Shown in pieces: positions 51,295 to 61,096 of a DNA stretch of 64,000 nt (position 1 is its first letter; each line of letters starts with the position of its first letter). A model generated the notes under the pieces. The model saw only the letters and a program-made list of their open reading frames with translations. It did no database searches and was not told the DNA's origin. A program made the position numbers and the translations under genes. This DNA is from UBA2589 sp965223235 (GTDB lineage: Bacteria; Gemmatimonadota; Gemmatimonadetes; Longimicrobiales; Gaopeijiaceae): assembly GCA_965223235.1 (NCBI GenBank), contig CBDCVV010000022.1, positions 434,001-498,000 of the forward strand, read 5' to 3'.

Positions 51295-52479
51295 ATGCAA
51301 GCCGTCATCCCACTCACCGCGCTGATCGTATCCACGACTCTGTCCTTCGGAGTCAGCGCCCAAGAATTGACCTGGAGCGGCCAACTTCGGCCACGCTTCG
51401 AGTTTCGAGACCCCTCGCTTGGAGGGTCAGAGTCGTTCACATCTATGCGCACGCGGGTGGCTGTGGAGGCCGCCCTCGACGGAGCGGTGACCCTGTTCGT
51501 GCAGCCGCAAAACGTGCGGGTTTGGGGGGGTGACACCCACCCGTTGTTCGACACGGCTGCGGACGCGGTCGATATCCATCAGGCGTACATCCGCGTCCGG
51601 GGGGAGCGACTCAGGTGGCTCACCGCCACGATCGGCCGAATGGAAGCTCCCCTGGGCGGACAGCGCCTAGTCGGGGCCGTCGACTGGGCGCAGCAGGGAC
51701 AGAGCTTCGACGGGGTGCATCTAGCGGCCGCGTTCGAAGCCGTACGTTGGTCGTTGGTGGCTTTCCAAGTGAACGATGCAATCGCCCCGGGTGTCGGCAA
51801 CGACCGGACCCTCGCCGGCACGTACGGGACGGTCGAACCTGTCGGCCCGGGGGCGCTCGACGTTTTTTGGCTCTGGGATCGCAACCGCGAATCCACGCCA
51901 ACGGATGAACACTTCTTCGGAGGCCGTTACGTCCTTGACGGCGAGATCACGGCCCGACTCGAGGGAACGATCGCAACCGGAACCCGCTCCGACCTCGACG
52001 TAAGCGCATATATGATCGGCGCTCGGGTCGGTACTGCATCTTCGACGGGACGGCACCGCGTTGCCTTCTGGTATGACTACCTATCCGGTGACGACCCCAC
52101 GACCCCGGAGATCGAAGTCTTCAACACGCTATTCGCAACCAATCACAAGTTCTACGGCTTCGCCGATCTGTTCTTGAATATCCCGTTACACACGGCCGGA
52201 GCGGGGCTTCAGGACTTCGCGATGAAGTACGGATGGATCGCATCGGACCGCATCAGGGGAAGAGTAGATCTGCACACCTTCCGGGCCACTTCGGGGGAAG
52301 CGCTCACCGACGGGCACTTCGGGGAAGAAGTAGATATCTCAGTAACACACCGCCACTCGAGTGCTCTGAGCACCACGCTCGGCTACAGCCGTGTCTTCCA
52401 CGCAGCCGGGCTGAGTGAGGTCGGACGACTGGACGAGGATATGACCTGGCTCTACCTGATGGTAAACGCAGTCTTCTGA
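51295..52479 (+). CDS. alginate-export/porin-like outer-membrane protein
   Basis: 394 residues. Signal peptide (TALIVSTTLSFGVSA, cleavage near SAQE). LTWSGQLRPRFEFRD, IHQAYIRVRGERLRWLTATIGRMEAPLGGQRLVG and the C-terminal WLYLMVNAVF with terminal Phe are typical of alginate-export-type 16-18-strand barrels. It could be a passage for nitrite or anions used by NirK 75 bases upstream, but that is an inference from context; its solute is unknown. Confidence 0.7.
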   Translation: MQAVIPLTALIVSTTLSFGVSAQELTWSGQLRPRFEFRDPSLGGSESFTSMRTRVAVEAALDGAVTLFVQPQNVRVWGGDTHPLFDTAADAVDIHQAYIRVRGERLRWLTATIGRMEAPLGGQRLVGAVDWAQQGQSFDGVHLAAAFEAVRWSLVAFQVNDAIAPGVGNDRTLAGTYGTVEPVGPGALDVFWLWDRNRESTPTDEHFFGGRYVLDGEITARLEGTIATGTRSDLDVSAYMIGARVGTASSTGRHRVAFWYDYLSGDDPTTPEIEVFNTLFATNHKFYGFADLFLNIPLHTAGAGLQDFAMKYGWIASDRIRGRVDLHTFRATSGEALTDGHFGEEVDISVTHRHSSALSTTLGYSRVFHAAGLSEVGRLDEDMTWLYLMVNAVF

Positions 52480-52525
52480 GGGCTCGCCGCCGCCACCGGA
52501 AACGAGGGCCCGCCAGCCACAGCGG

Positions 52526-52978
52526 TCAGTTCTTGACCGCCGTCACGATGGACGCGCTGCCCGGACAACTACCTCCCGGTCCCGTCCAACTCCACGCCTC
52601 CGTACCGTCCATGGACCGTTCGTCACTCGCGACGGTCAGAGTGTGAGTTGCGGTCGTGGTTCCGCCGTCCTCCGGGTAGCTGCCGCCGACGGTTACCACA
52701 CCGGCAGTGAGGTTCCCATTCAGGTTCTGAGGCCCGGCGTCCCCGAAGGCGCCCGAGATGGTCACGGAGTTGCCCTGCTGGAGGAGCGTCACCACTAGGG
52801 TATCCAAAGGAGCCAACTCCTCGCCGACGCACGCTCCGGTCGCAACCGTCACGTCCACCACCATGGTCCAGCTGCCACTGAGGCCGTCTGCCTCGGGATC
52901 CACGAGGTCCTCCGAGCACCCCAGAGTACTCACCGAAACCAACGCACACATGAGCGACCGCATAAGTCTCGAAGGCAT
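52526..52978 (-). CDS. lipoprotein of unknown function
   Basis: 150 residues. Signal and lipobox LVSVSTLGC (Cys21). Mature part: GLSGSWTMVVDVTVATGAC, VVTLLQQGNSVTISGAFGDAG, TATHTLTVASDERSMDG; it looks like one small beta-sandwich or lipocalin-like sheet. Two further Cys may form a disulfide. Start ATG 52978 preferred to GTG 53008, which would place 10 residues before the signal. Same strand as the serine hydrolase 105 bases upstream. No family name is claimed. Confidence 0.6.
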   Translation of the reverse strand: MPSRLMRSLMCALVSVSTLGCSEDLVDPEADGLSGSWTMVVDVTVATGACVGEELAPLDTLVVTLLQQGNSVTISGAFGDAGPQNLNGNLTAGVVTVGGSYPEDGGTTTATHTLTVASDERSMDGTEAWSWTGPGGSCPGSASIVTAVKN

Positions 52979-53082
52979 ACCCAACCCCGTGATCGTAACG
53001 ACAAACACAACCCAGTCTCGACCTTACGCCGGTGCGCGGCGGCCTGTCAAACGCACGCGGCTCGATCCTGGTGAGAAGGGAC

Positions 53083-54534
53083 TCACCTCCCATCAACCCG
53101 ATCAAAGACCATGTTGCGGACCCTACTACCGCTCGCCGTGAAACCGGCTACTCGCCCCGAACCATCCCGGACGAATCGGACGATGGGAAGCCATGACCGG
53201 TCGCCGCGAAACCGATCTCGAGTTGTCGCAGCGAGAGTCGCGGTCTCGTTCCGCCAATGGTGAGCCACCAATTCGCCGTCCCTGACCGCGAAGTCGTAGG
53301 TTGAGTCGAGTTCCCTGCTGCGGTAGGAGCCGACGTACTGCAGCAACTCGCTCTCACTCAGCGCGACCGATGCTTCCTCGGGCTCGTCGGATCGGTCGTC
53401 TGGTAAAGCCGCCATCTCGTCTTCGAGAAAGACCTCGGCCACTCGCCTGGCTCTGCCCGCAGGGTCGCAGTCCGAGACGTTACAGAAGACGGCGACCGAG
53501 AGGTTCTGCTCGGGAAAGCGCACGAAGTTGGTTCGGTATCCGGCCCAGCTTCCCCCGTGCCCGAAGGTCGGTAGCCCCCGGTACTCGCCCAAGCTTAGAC
53601 CGTGCGCGTACGGCAGCACTTCGCCGTCATTCAAGACCCCTTGCTCGAGCATGCGGGAGATCAACGCCTCCCCGCCGATGTCGGCCGACTCGTAGTTCTT
53701 CATCCACAGGATGAAGTCGTCCATCGAGGTGTTCAGCGAGCTCGACGCGAGCGCCGTCAGCTGGTTGACAGCCCGACGATACCCCCCCTCGGGGGCGGGT
53801 GAGTACGACTCTGCTCGTCCCGGAACAACCTCCAGATAGTCGTCGGAGAAGTGCGTGTCGTTCATGCCGAGCGGCGTGAAGATCCGAGCGTCAGTGTACT
53901 CGCGGAAAGACTCCCCGGACTGAAGCTCGACGATGCGAGCGAGCAGGTTGTACCCGGTGTTGGAGTAGGAGTACTCCGATCCCGGCTCGAAGTCCAAGTC
54001 CTCTTGCCGGTAGAGCATCCGCAGAATCTGCTCGAAAGAGATCACATCGGTGTACGTGACCCCGCCGAGCAGCATCGTATGCGGCCAGTCGCGAATACGA
54101 CTGGTGTGGTGGACGAGGTGCCGCGAAGTGATGGTCGGTCCGAAATCGGGCAGCTCGGGGACGTAGCTCCGAGCATCGATGTCGAAGTCCAGACGGCCTT
54201 CTTCTTCGAGCAAGAGAGCGGCCATTGCGCCGAACTGCTTCGAAATCGAAGCGATGTCGAATACCGTCCCCGGCGTAATGGGAATCCCGTGATCCATGTT
54301 CGCGATACCGTAGCCCGCTCGATGAACGACCTCACCACCGAAGACAACGCCGACGACCGCGCCCGGTGCGTCGTCACGGTCCAGGTCCGAAAAGACTGCT
54401 GCAACGCCGGGATGCACCGGCCCATCCATAGAGGGAAGATCCGATGCCTCACATCCGACGAGTATGAAGCTGGCGAGCGCGAGCCCGCACGCTGCGCTCG
54501 CACGAAGATCGAGTGCGGTAATGATCGTTCTCAT
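53083..54534 (-). CDS. serine beta-lactamase-family hydrolase, lipoprotein
   Basis: 483 residues. Lipobox SFILVGC (Cys28). Class C/DD-peptidase fold motifs: SxxK in IASISKQFG (Ser96, Lys99), YxN in YSYSNTGYN, and HxG-type in FGHGGSWAGYRTNF. A C-terminal beta-rich domain (YVGSYRSRELDSTYDF) follows the catalytic unit. Such enzymes cleave peptides, esters or beta-lactams; the exact substrate is unknown. ATG 54534 gives a correct signal peptide with AGAGAG upstream; the frame to 54762 is not protein-like before it. It faces the FG-GAP gene divergently. Confidence 0.82.
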   Translation of the reverse strand: MRTIITALDLRASAACGLALASFILVGCEASDLPSMDGPVHPGVAAVFSDLDRDDAPGAVVGVVFGGEVVHRAGYGIANMDHGIPITPGTVFDIASISKQFGAMAALLLEEEGRLDFDIDARSYVPELPDFGPTITSRHLVHHTSRIRDWPHTMLLGGVTYTDVISFEQILRMLYRQEDLDFEPGSEYSYSNTGYNLLARIVELQSGESFREYTDARIFTPLGMNDTHFSDDYLEVVPGRAESYSPAPEGGYRRAVNQLTALASSSLNTSMDDFILWMKNYESADIGGEALISRMLEQGVLNDGEVLPYAHGLSLGEYRGLPTFGHGGSWAGYRTNFVRFPEQNLSVAVFCNVSDCDPAGRARRVAEVFLEDEMAALPDDRSDEPEEASVALSESELLQYVGSYRSRELDSTYDFAVRDGELVAHHWRNETATLAATTRDRFRGDRSWLPIVRFVRDGSGRVAGFTASGSRVRNMVFDRVDGR

Positions 54535-54623
54535 GACGTACTCTCTCCGACATCCTGCGAACATCCGGTCGCCATCATAGGTAGGGTGAGGTGGCTCGGA
54601 CGGCCACCAAGCGGTGAGACACG

Positions 54624-57089
54624 TTGCCAAACCCCAACGGGCACGACACCGTGACCGGCCCAACTCCTTCCGCGACGAGAGACTTCGTGCGTGCTCTCCT
54701 AACTCACATTCCGCATCTCTTCGCAGCCGTGGTCTTCTTCGGCTTCGCCGAGGTCGCCACAACTCAAGACCGCTTCGGGGCGGCCGTCGCGCTGACGGCT
54801 TCCGATGAGGTCATAGTCCTAAAGCCTGGCGCCGCCATCGGCCCCGCCGCGGCATTGGTCTTCCGGCATTCTGTCGAAGGAGGCTGGGTCTTGGACTCCC
54901 GTCTTTCGAAGCTGGATGGTGGGTACCCGGGAGAAACGCTGACCCCCTCGTTGGCATCGGGCGGACGGCTCTTGCTCCTGGGTGGCGGTGACCCCTTCGG
55001 GCGCGAGGCGGGGCACCTTTATGAACGGGTCGGGACTTCGTGGTCCGCACGGTCGCGGGTGCCCGTTGTGCCGACGGAGCGAATCGGAGGTGGCGAACTT
55101 CCACCGGGCGGCCTCGACATGCCGACCTTGAATCGGCTTATGGGCCCGCCCCCACGCACCTCCGTGATCTCGCCCGACGGCACCCGACTCGCGGTCGCTG
55201 GGGGCACACTCGACCCAGGCGTAGTACATGTCCTGAAACGAGAGAACGGGGCTTGGTCGTTGGAAGCGGCCCTCAGCCTCGCCTCCCCCGACGACCCTCT
55301 CTCGGCACCCCACACGACGCTGTCGATAAGCGACCAGCACCTACTCGCCGGAGCCCCTGACCAAGGCCACGGAGGAGCGGTGCACTTCTTCTCGAAGGGG
55401 GAAGCCGGGTGGGAGCGTTCGGGGACCTTTCCCACGGATTCGCTAGAACGAGACGCGAGCCTCGGCTTTGCGGTTGCGCTCACCCCCGATGGCTCGGAAG
55501 CCTTCGCGTCCGCTCCAGGTCTGGCACGCATCATTCGCTTCCAGCCAGGAGACGACGGAGTCTGGCACCGTGTCGGTGCGGTCCTCCCGGATCCGGCTAG
55601 CGGTGTCGAGTCGATCGCGTTCGGAGCGGCCCTCGCCGTGTCCCAGACGCGTATGGTGGTGGGCGATCCCGCGGCGAGAGAAGGATCAGGACGAGCGCAT
55701 CTCTTCGTGCGCGACGAGTCGGGATGGGTAGCTGATCGGACACTCGAGGCTGACGACCTCCCGCGGTCAGCCTTCGGCGCGTCTGTCGCACTCCTTGGCG
55801 AGCGAGTCGTGATCGGCGCTCCGGGGGCGTACGGAGGGGACGGGGTCGCGGGCGTCTTCGACCTCGATGCGAGCAACGTTCCTACCTGGCTCGATGCAGA
55901 CCCCCGCCTCACGGCGGTGCGAGGCGCGGACCCGGTGAGCTGCGGGGACGGCGAGGCGGCCGGATACGCGTGCGAGGGAGTCGACCTCGTGTCTTTTCTT
56001 CCGCTCTCCGCCCTCGGAGCGGAGCCGGGTGAAGGCGTAACCGACATCTGGGGTTGGACGGATCCAGCGACCGGTCGCGAGTACGTGCTCGTCGGGCGGA
56101 CCGCGGGGCTCGCCTTCGTCGACATCACAGACCCCGGCACTCCGGCCTTCATCGGACTCATGCCAGCGAACCCGTCGCACGCCCGTGACATCAAAGTGTA
56201 CCGCGACCACGCCTTCATGACCGGAGATGGCGCGGGGGACCATGGCCTTCTCGTCTTCGATCTCACCCGTCTCCGCGACATCTCAGGAGAGCCATCGCTC
56301 TTCGAGCCCGATGCCCGCTACGACTTGGTCGCAAGCGCCCACAATCTCGTGATCGACACGGAGTCCGGGTTCGCCTACACGGTCGGCACGAACACCGGGG
56401 CCGAATCGTGCGGCGGCGGGCTACACATGATCGACATTCGGAATCCCCTGAGCCCTTCCTTCGCGGGGTGCTTCACAGATACGGAGGGTCTCATTTGGAG
56501 CGGCAGGACCCACGACGCCCAGTGCACAGTCTATCGCGGTCCGGACGAAGCGTATCAGGGCCGACAGATCTGCTTCGCGTCGAACGAAACCGCCATGCGC
56601 ATCGTGGACGTCACAGACAAGACAGCTCCAAAGCCGATCTCGAGCGCCAGCCATCCTGGCACGGCGTACATCCACCAAGGATGGCTCACCGAAGACCACC
56701 GATACCTATACGTGAACGATGAGCTCGACGAGATCGTGGGCACCACCGACCGGACGCGCACGCTGATCTATGACGTGGCCGAGCTCGACGACCCGATCTT
56801 GATTGGCGAACATCTCGGACCGGATCGAGCCACGGACCACAATCTCTTCATCTCGGGGAATCGCGCCTACCTCGCGAATTATCAAGCCGGCTTCCGAGTA
56901 CTCGACATTTCGGATCCGGAGAGCCCAGTCGAGATCGGGTGGTTCGATACGACTCCATATGGGGAGAATCCACCCGGCTTCGGCGGGGGCGCATGGAGCG
57001 CTTGGCCGTTCTTCGAGAGCGGGATGATCGTGGTCTCCAGCATGAACGAAGGACTCTTTATCGTGCGGCCCCAACGGCCCGTGACCTGA
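54624..57089 (+). CDS. FG-GAP / choice-of-anchor-B secreted propeller protein
   Basis: 821 residues. Hydrophobic signal region (LLTHIPHLFAAVVFFGFAE, ~25-45). N-terminal half: integrin-like FG-GAP blades (FGAAVALTASDEVIVLKPG, SLGFAVALTPDGSEAFASAPG, FGAALAVSQTRMVVGDPAA, FGASVALLGERVVIGAPGA). C-terminal half: LVIVD-like choice-of-anchor-B domain (GLAFVDITDPGTPAFIGLM, GLHMIDIRNPLSPSFAGCF, FRVLDISDPESPVEIGWFD). Anchor and ligand unknown. TTG 54624 opens the frame; GTG 54687 with GAGAG upstream is an alternative start. Confidence 0.75.
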   Translation: MPNPNGHDTVTGPTPSATRDFVRALLTHIPHLFAAVVFFGFAEVATTQDRFGAAVALTASDEVIVLKPGAAIGPAAALVFRHSVEGGWVLDSRLSKLDGGYPGETLTPSLASGGRLLLLGGGDPFGREAGHLYERVGTSWSARSRVPVVPTERIGGGELPPGGLDMPTLNRLMGPPPRTSVISPDGTRLAVAGGTLDPGVVHVLKRENGAWSLEAALSLASPDDPLSAPHTTLSISDQHLLAGAPDQGHGGAVHFFSKGEAGWERSGTFPTDSLERDASLGFAVALTPDGSEAFASAPGLARIIRFQPGDDGVWHRVGAVLPDPASGVESIAFGAALAVSQTRMVVGDPAAREGSGRAHLFVRDESGWVADRTLEADDLPRSAFGASVALLGERVVIGAPGAYGGDGVAGVFDLDASNVPTWLDADPRLTAVRGADPVSCGDGEAAGYACEGVDLVSFLPLSALGAEPGEGVTDIWGWTDPATGREYVLVGRTAGLAFVDITDPGTPAFIGLMPANPSHARDIKVYRDHAFMTGDGAGDHGLLVFDLTRLRDISGEPSLFEPDARYDLVASAHNLVIDTESGFAYTVGTNTGAESCGGGLHMIDIRNPLSPSFAGCFTDTEGLIWSGRTHDAQCTVYRGPDEAYQGRQICFASNETAMRIVDVTDKTAPKPISSASHPGTAYIHQGWLTEDHRYLYVNDELDEIVGTTDRTRTLIYDVAELDDPILIGEHLGPDRATDHNLFISGNRAYLANYQAGFRVLDISDPESPVEIGWFDTTPYGENPPGFGGGAWSAWPFFESGMIVVSSMNEGLFIVRPQRPVT

Positions 57090-57105
57090 ACCAGGACCAA
57101 GACTG

Positions 57106-57471
57106 ATGGCAGCAAAGAAACGGCGCGGCCCCCAACCCGCGATGAAAGGTTTCCGACCTGGGAAGGAGCCCGCTCACCTCAAGAAGAGACGCGCGAAGGC
57201 TCAACTCGGCTCCGACGCCACGTGGGCTCAGAAGCAGGCAGTCGAGGCCGTGGCCGGCCGGAGCCCGCAGGAAGTCCAGGCGACCGTGAACCGATGGAGC
57301 ACGGGGCTGTTCGTGGGAGCTGGGGTCCTCGGAGTAGCCGGCGTGCTTCTGTTCAGCTGGTCGACGGCCGCTGCGGTCGCCGCACTCGTCGTGGGAGCCG
57401 TCGCAGCTTTCTTGGGCTACCGAGTGAGAAAGTCCGGAGCCGGATTGGTTGAGATGGCTGGTTCCCTCTAG
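57106..57471 (+). CDS. small membrane protein of unknown function
   Basis: 121 residues, not recognised. A basic, Lys/Arg-rich N-terminal tail (KKRRGPQPAMKGFRPGKE) and a short helix precede two membrane segments (LFVGAGVLGVAGVLLFSW and AAAVAALVVGAVAAFLGY). It follows the FG-GAP gene by 16 bases, likely in one transcript, and ends just before the amidohydrolase gene. Confidence 0.6.
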   Translation: MAAKKRRGPQPAMKGFRPGKEPAHLKKRRAKAQLGSDATWAQKQAVEAVAGRSPQEVQATVNRWSTGLFVGAGVLGVAGVLLFSWSTAAAVAALVVGAVAAFLGYRVRKSGAGLVEMAGSL

Positions 57472-57565
57472 CCCGAGGCCAGTCGCAGAGGTGGCAGGTG
57501 ACGCACTAGCGCCCTCACGCCGCCTTCCCTACGCTCCGGCCCTCACTCGGACTCTGGAGCATCGC

Positions 57566-58801
57566 GTGACACACTCTCCCTTCTCCGCGTTGGCACTGGC
57601 CTTCGTCTTCGCGGCTCCTGCAGCGACCCAAGACCTGGTGCTGACCAACGCCAACGTGGTCAACATCACGGAAGGTGACGTGTTGACGGGCGCCACTGTC
57701 GTCATCGCGAACGGTTTGATCGAATCCATCGATGAGGACGGTGGTGCGGGCCCAACCGGCGTACACACGATCGATTTGGCGGGCCGTTACCTCTCACCAG
57801 GACTCATGGACGGCCACGTGCACGTAGAGAACGAGGCCGACGCCCGTCGAGCCCTTCTTTCCGGGGTGACCACCATGAGGAGCATGGGTGCCGCACACTA
57901 CGCCGACGTCGGCATGCGCGAGCTCCAGCGAGCTGGCTTCGCCTCAACACCCGAGTACCTAGCAGCCGGGTACCACGTGCGGCCCCAAATGGCCGAAGGG
58001 TTCTTCCAAGACCATCCTGACTTGGGTCATTTGGACGGAGGCGGAGTCTCGGGGCTAGATCCGGTGCGCGCGGTCACACGAGCACTCGTCTCGCGTGGCG
58101 TCGACTTCGTGAAGACCAACGCGACCGAACGAGCCGGCCTTCCCAACACCGACCCGCGGAAGCAGTTGTTCACCGAGGGCGAGCTGCGCGTGATGGTCGA
58201 AGAAGCGTCGGCGGGCGGGATCGGAGTTTCTGCCCACGCACACGGGGATGCCGGGGGACGCGCGGCCGTTTCAGCAGGGGTTCGCAGTATCGAACACGGC
58301 ACGTACCTCAGCGAGACGACGCTGAGCATGATGGCCGAGCGCGGCACGTTCTTAGTTCCGACGATCGCGATCGTGCGTGATCTGACGCTCGCAGGGGGAG
58401 ACTACGACAACGCGGTGCTGAACATCCGCGGACGCCATATGCTCCCGCGGGTGCAGAGCATGGCGGCCAACGCGCACAGGCTAGGGGTGCGGATCGTCGC
58501 AGCCACCGACACCGGCTATGGGCCCAACAGCACCACCACGCTCGCGCACGAACTTCTGGAGCTCGTGACCGTCGGGCTTACGCCCCACGAAGCCCTACAG
58601 GCCGCTACGACGACGGCTGCGGAGCTGCTCGGGGTCGACGGTCACACGGGGCGGATAGAGCCCGGACTCGAGGCCGACCTGATCGTCTTGGAGCGAAACC
58701 CACTCTCCGATATCGGTACGGTGCAGGACGTGCTCATGGTAGTGAGCGATGGAGAAGTCATCGTCCAACGCGGAGACTGGCCCGGCCGTCCGGTGTCGTA
58801 G
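57566..58801 (+). CDS. secreted amidohydrolase
   Basis: 411 residues. Signal peptide (FSALALAFVFAAPAAT). Amidohydrolase barrel: GRYLSPGLMDGHVHVEN with the HxH pair, Lys in VDFVKTNATE (probably carbamylated), His in SAHAHGDAGG, SIEHGTYLS, and Asp in VAATDTGYG. Pattern fits prolidase/imidazolonepropionase-like subtype III with two metals. Hydrolyses a small amide or dipeptide; the substrate is unknown. GTG 57566 has GGAG seven bases upstream; the frame to 57449 overlaps the membrane-protein gene. Confidence 0.85.
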   Translation: MTHSPFSALALAFVFAAPAATQDLVLTNANVVNITEGDVLTGATVVIANGLIESIDEDGGAGPTGVHTIDLAGRYLSPGLMDGHVHVENEADARRALLSGVTTMRSMGAAHYADVGMRELQRAGFASTPEYLAAGYHVRPQMAEGFFQDHPDLGHLDGGGVSGLDPVRAVTRALVSRGVDFVKTNATERAGLPNTDPRKQLFTEGELRVMVEEASAGGIGVSAHAHGDAGGRAAVSAGVRSIEHGTYLSETTLSMMAERGTFLVPTIAIVRDLTLAGGDYDNAVLNIRGRHMLPRVQSMAANAHRLGVRIVAATDTGYGPNSTTTLAHELLELVTVGLTPHEALQAATTTAAELLGVDGHTGRIEPGLEADLIVLERNPLSDIGTVQDVLMVVSDGEVIVQRGDWPGRPVS

Positions 58802-58815
58802 GCGGGAAGGGGCGG

Positions 58816-59421
58816 CTATTGCAAGCCCAAGCCGCGGGCTACGAGCCGGACGAGAATTCCTTCGGCGGCCTCTTCTGACGTGTCGAATACGACTGCGTCG
58901 TAGGCGGGGAAGCCGGTCGTCATGGCAAAGACGGCGAGCGCTTCCTCCCGGCCCAAACGGCCGTGGGGGATTCCCGAGGCGATCAAGCGGTCGATAAGGA
59001 CGCCGAACCGCGATCGCCGCTCCCCCTCGAAGTGTTCGACGACCTGCCGAACTTCCGGATCCAACGCAGCGAGGGCCAGCGTCCTGCGTACCGCGAGGGG
59101 GCTCACGGCCCATGCTCGACAACTCTCTCGCGTAGTGCGTACAACCGCCTCGGCCGGGTCGATGATTTCCAAGGCAGCCAAGACCCGCTCGAACCCGATG
59201 CGGCGACCCTGATCTCGGAACACCGCCTTCAGTAGGTCGCCGCGTGACCCCACTCGATTGTGGATCGTAGCACGTGTGACGCCGGCGACTTCCGCCACTT
59301 CCTGGATTGAGAGTCCCCCGCCCTCTGGGCGATCGAGCAAAGTGTGCGCGGCGTCGATAATCCGCCGGTAGGTAGCCTCCGCCCCCTGGCTGCGAAGACG
59401 CATGTCGTAGGTACGGGGCAC
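58816..59421 (-). CDS. TetR-family transcriptional regulator
   Basis: 201 residues. N-terminal helix-turn-helix: RIIDAAHTLLDRPEGGGLSIQEVAEVAGVTRATIHNRVGSR in pieces at ~20-60. The C-terminal ligand-binding part is not diagnostic. TetR proteins are dimeric repressors released by small molecules. Start is GTG 59421; ATG 59403 is an alternative. It is 89 bases from the DUF4336 gene on the same strand and near the palindromic promoter at 60234, a likely target (inference). Confidence 0.85.
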   Translation of the reverse strand: MPRTYDMRLRSQGAEATYRRIIDAAHTLLDRPEGGGLSIQEVAEVAGVTRATIHNRVGSRGDLLKAVFRDQGRRIGFERVLAALEIIDPAEAVVRTTRESCRAWAVSPLAVRRTLALAALDPEVRQVVEHFEGERRSRFGVLIDRLIASGIPHGRLGREEALAVFAMTTGFPAYDAVVFDTSEEAAEGILVRLVARGLGLQ

Positions 59422-59510
59422 CGTGCTTTCTCGTGTTCCTGTGTGGCCGACTGAGACTCAACGGTACCGGGGGAGTACTGCACCGTCGAGATCTGTCCCC
59501 GTACAGGACG

Positions 59511-60215
59511 TCAGAAGAGCCACCGGAGACCTTCTCGAAGTGAATCTTTGGCATCGAGTTGGATCGGTGCCCCGTGACCGACGACGACTTGGTCAATCGC
59601 GCGATCCAGGATCTTCTCGACGCTTCGTCGCGCGGCGTTCCGATCCGAGAAGCCGAGCCAACGAATCGCCCGGCTGAGACCGACCCGGCCGTAGAAACCC
59701 ATCACACCTGCGTACAAGCGGGTCCAAGCGTCCCGGGGCGTGCCGATGTTGCTCACGAGATCCGTGACGATCAGGGTACGTGATGTGAGGTGATAGAGAA
59801 CGGTCTCGTGGAGCCGGAACCCTTCGATCGGGATCTCAATCAGGTGGCCCCGGAACACCTTCGGGAGATCTCCGCCGATCGTCCGCCCTATCACGAGGTC
59901 AGGCCGCCGAGGGCGCAGCTGCGCTGGGGCATGCACCAACGCCTCTGGGAACTCCGCCACCCAATCTCCGACTCGGCGGTGATGTGTGATGCTCGGTGCA
60001 TAGAGGTGACGCACCGATCCGAGCTGGCGGACGGCGCGCAGCCGGTCTGGGGTGATCCTGGTAGGCGAGTGAACGAGCAGCTTCGAGTCCGCGAGCCTCA
60101 CAACGGTCATCGTTGTGGTGAGGGGCATCCCGAGAATCCGCGCCGGAGAGAAGCCGATCCAGATGTCGGGTCCGATCGGCGTCAGCTCTGCTTCGTACGG
60201 CATTGTACTCAGCAT
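59511..60215 (-). CDS. DUF4336 protein
   Basis: 234 residues. TPIGPDIWIGFSPARILGMPLTTTMTVVRL and LRAVRQLGSVRHLYAPSITHHRRVGDW match DUF4336, a metallo-beta-lactamase-like fold whose function is not known. A late HGAPI (GHGAPIQLD) may be a metal-ligand turn. ATG 60215 chosen; the frame runs to a TTG at 60254 inside the palindrome, and ATG 60203 is also possible. Transcribed away from the three-gene coupled operon. Confidence 0.7.
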   Translation of the reverse strand: MLSTMPYEAELTPIGPDIWIGFSPARILGMPLTTTMTVVRLADSKLLVHSPTRITPDRLRAVRQLGSVRHLYAPSITHHRRVGDWVAEFPEALVHAPAQLRPRRPDLVIGRTIGGDLPKVFRGHLIEIPIEGFRLHETVLYHLTSRTLIVTDLVSNIGTPRDAWTRLYAGVMGFYGRVGLSRAIRWLGFSDRNAARRSVEKILDRAIDQVVVGHGAPIQLDAKDSLREGLRWLF

Positions 60216-60224
60216 GGGGTTCCG

Positions 60225-60262
60225 TGTTATTAATTTGACTATACGTTCAGTCAAACTAATAT
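60225..60262. promoter_or_regulatory. bidirectional promoter with palindromic operator
   Basis: TTTGACT (60234-60240) and AGTCAAA (60249-60255) are perfect inverted arms with an 8-base spacer. Each arm holds TTGACT, a near-consensus -35 box. Forward: TTGACT, 16 bases, TAATAT (a good -10). On the minus strand: TTGACT, 16 bases, TAATAA. Thus two outward promoters overlap across one operator-like site. A TetR gene lies on the minus strand. Confidence 0.6.
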
Positions 60263-60302
60263 ATGCTCGTGCTCACGTACACCGACGTCCCCACGCCCAC
60301 CC

Positions 60303-60761
60303 ATGACCTCCAAAGACCAGTCCCTCCGACGGCGCAATTCCAACACGTCGACCAGCCATTCCTCGGGTCTCGTCAGGACCCTCGGGACCGCCGCAGCAGT
60401 GGCTCTGGCTGGCTGTGCCTCCGCTGCTCCTGAAGGTACTCGGCCCGTCCCTGCCGTCCTCGATCGAGCTCCCGTTCCGATCGTCTTCGAGCACTGGATC
60501 GAATGTTACGAAGTCGTCCGTGAGATCAGGCTCCACACGTCCCGGACGTTCAACAGTTGGGAAGCCTTCGAGCGGGCTCGCGGCATCACACTCGCCTTTG
60601 CCGCGGCTGACAAGAACGTCGACTTCGTCGTGGTCACAGCAGATCGCACCGTCCCGCGAGATCTATTCGTGGGGGTAGCGGCACGCATGAGCGACTGCAC
60701 GCGCGACACCGCGTCCAGGCGGCCCCACCCAACCGGCATCTCACAGCCAGAGGACCGATGA
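60303..60761 (+). CDS. small lipoprotein of unknown function
   Basis: 152 residues. Long N-terminal region then AAAVALAGC (Cys38). Mature part has two more Cys (IECYEV and SDCTRD), and otherwise no known motif. The stop overlaps the next start as ATGA, so the two are coupled. First gene of an operon driven by the palindromic promoter. Confidence 0.6.
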   Translation: MTSKDQSLRRRNSNTSTSHSSGLVRTLGTAAAVALAGCASAAPEGTRPVPAVLDRAPVPIVFEHWIECYEVVREIRLHTSRTFNSWEAFERARGITLAFAAADKNVDFVVVTADRTVPRDLFVGVAARMSDCTRDTASRRPHPTGISQPEDR

Positions 60762-61096
60762 ATCGTCCACCAAATCGAGCAACCGAACGCACAGGCCAGC
60801 TACTTCTCCTTGCATGGGCGGCATTTCTGGTCTCCAACCTGATCCACAACAACTTCGGCCTCGACCCCGCGATCGTGCCGTCCACCCTCTTGGGTGTGAT
60901 TTACGCGTGGAGGCGCACTCGTCGCTGGGCCATTGCGTCCGCGCTCTTCATTGCGATTCCCTCCTTCGCATTCCTCGACTGGCCGACGTTAGTCACCCCA
61001 GGCTCCCAGAGGGCGTTCGCCAACCACTGGGCTCTCCTCCTTGCCGGAGCCTTGGCGATTCTCACGATCGTGGTAACAGTCCGGGAGACACGATGA
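60758..61096 (+). CDS. small membrane protein of unknown function
   Basis: 112 residues, not recognised. Three predicted membrane helices (GQLLLLAWAAFLVSNLI, IASALFIAIPSFAFLDW, HWALLLAGALAILTIVVTV). Its start overlaps the previous stop and its stop overlaps the next start, each as ATGA. The middle of a coupled trio. Confidence 0.65.
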   Translation: MNRPPNRATERTGQLLLLAWAAFLVSNLIHNNFGLDPAIVPSTLLGVIYAWRRTRRWAIASALFIAIPSFAFLDWPTLVTPGSQRAFANHWALLLAGALAILTIVVTVRETR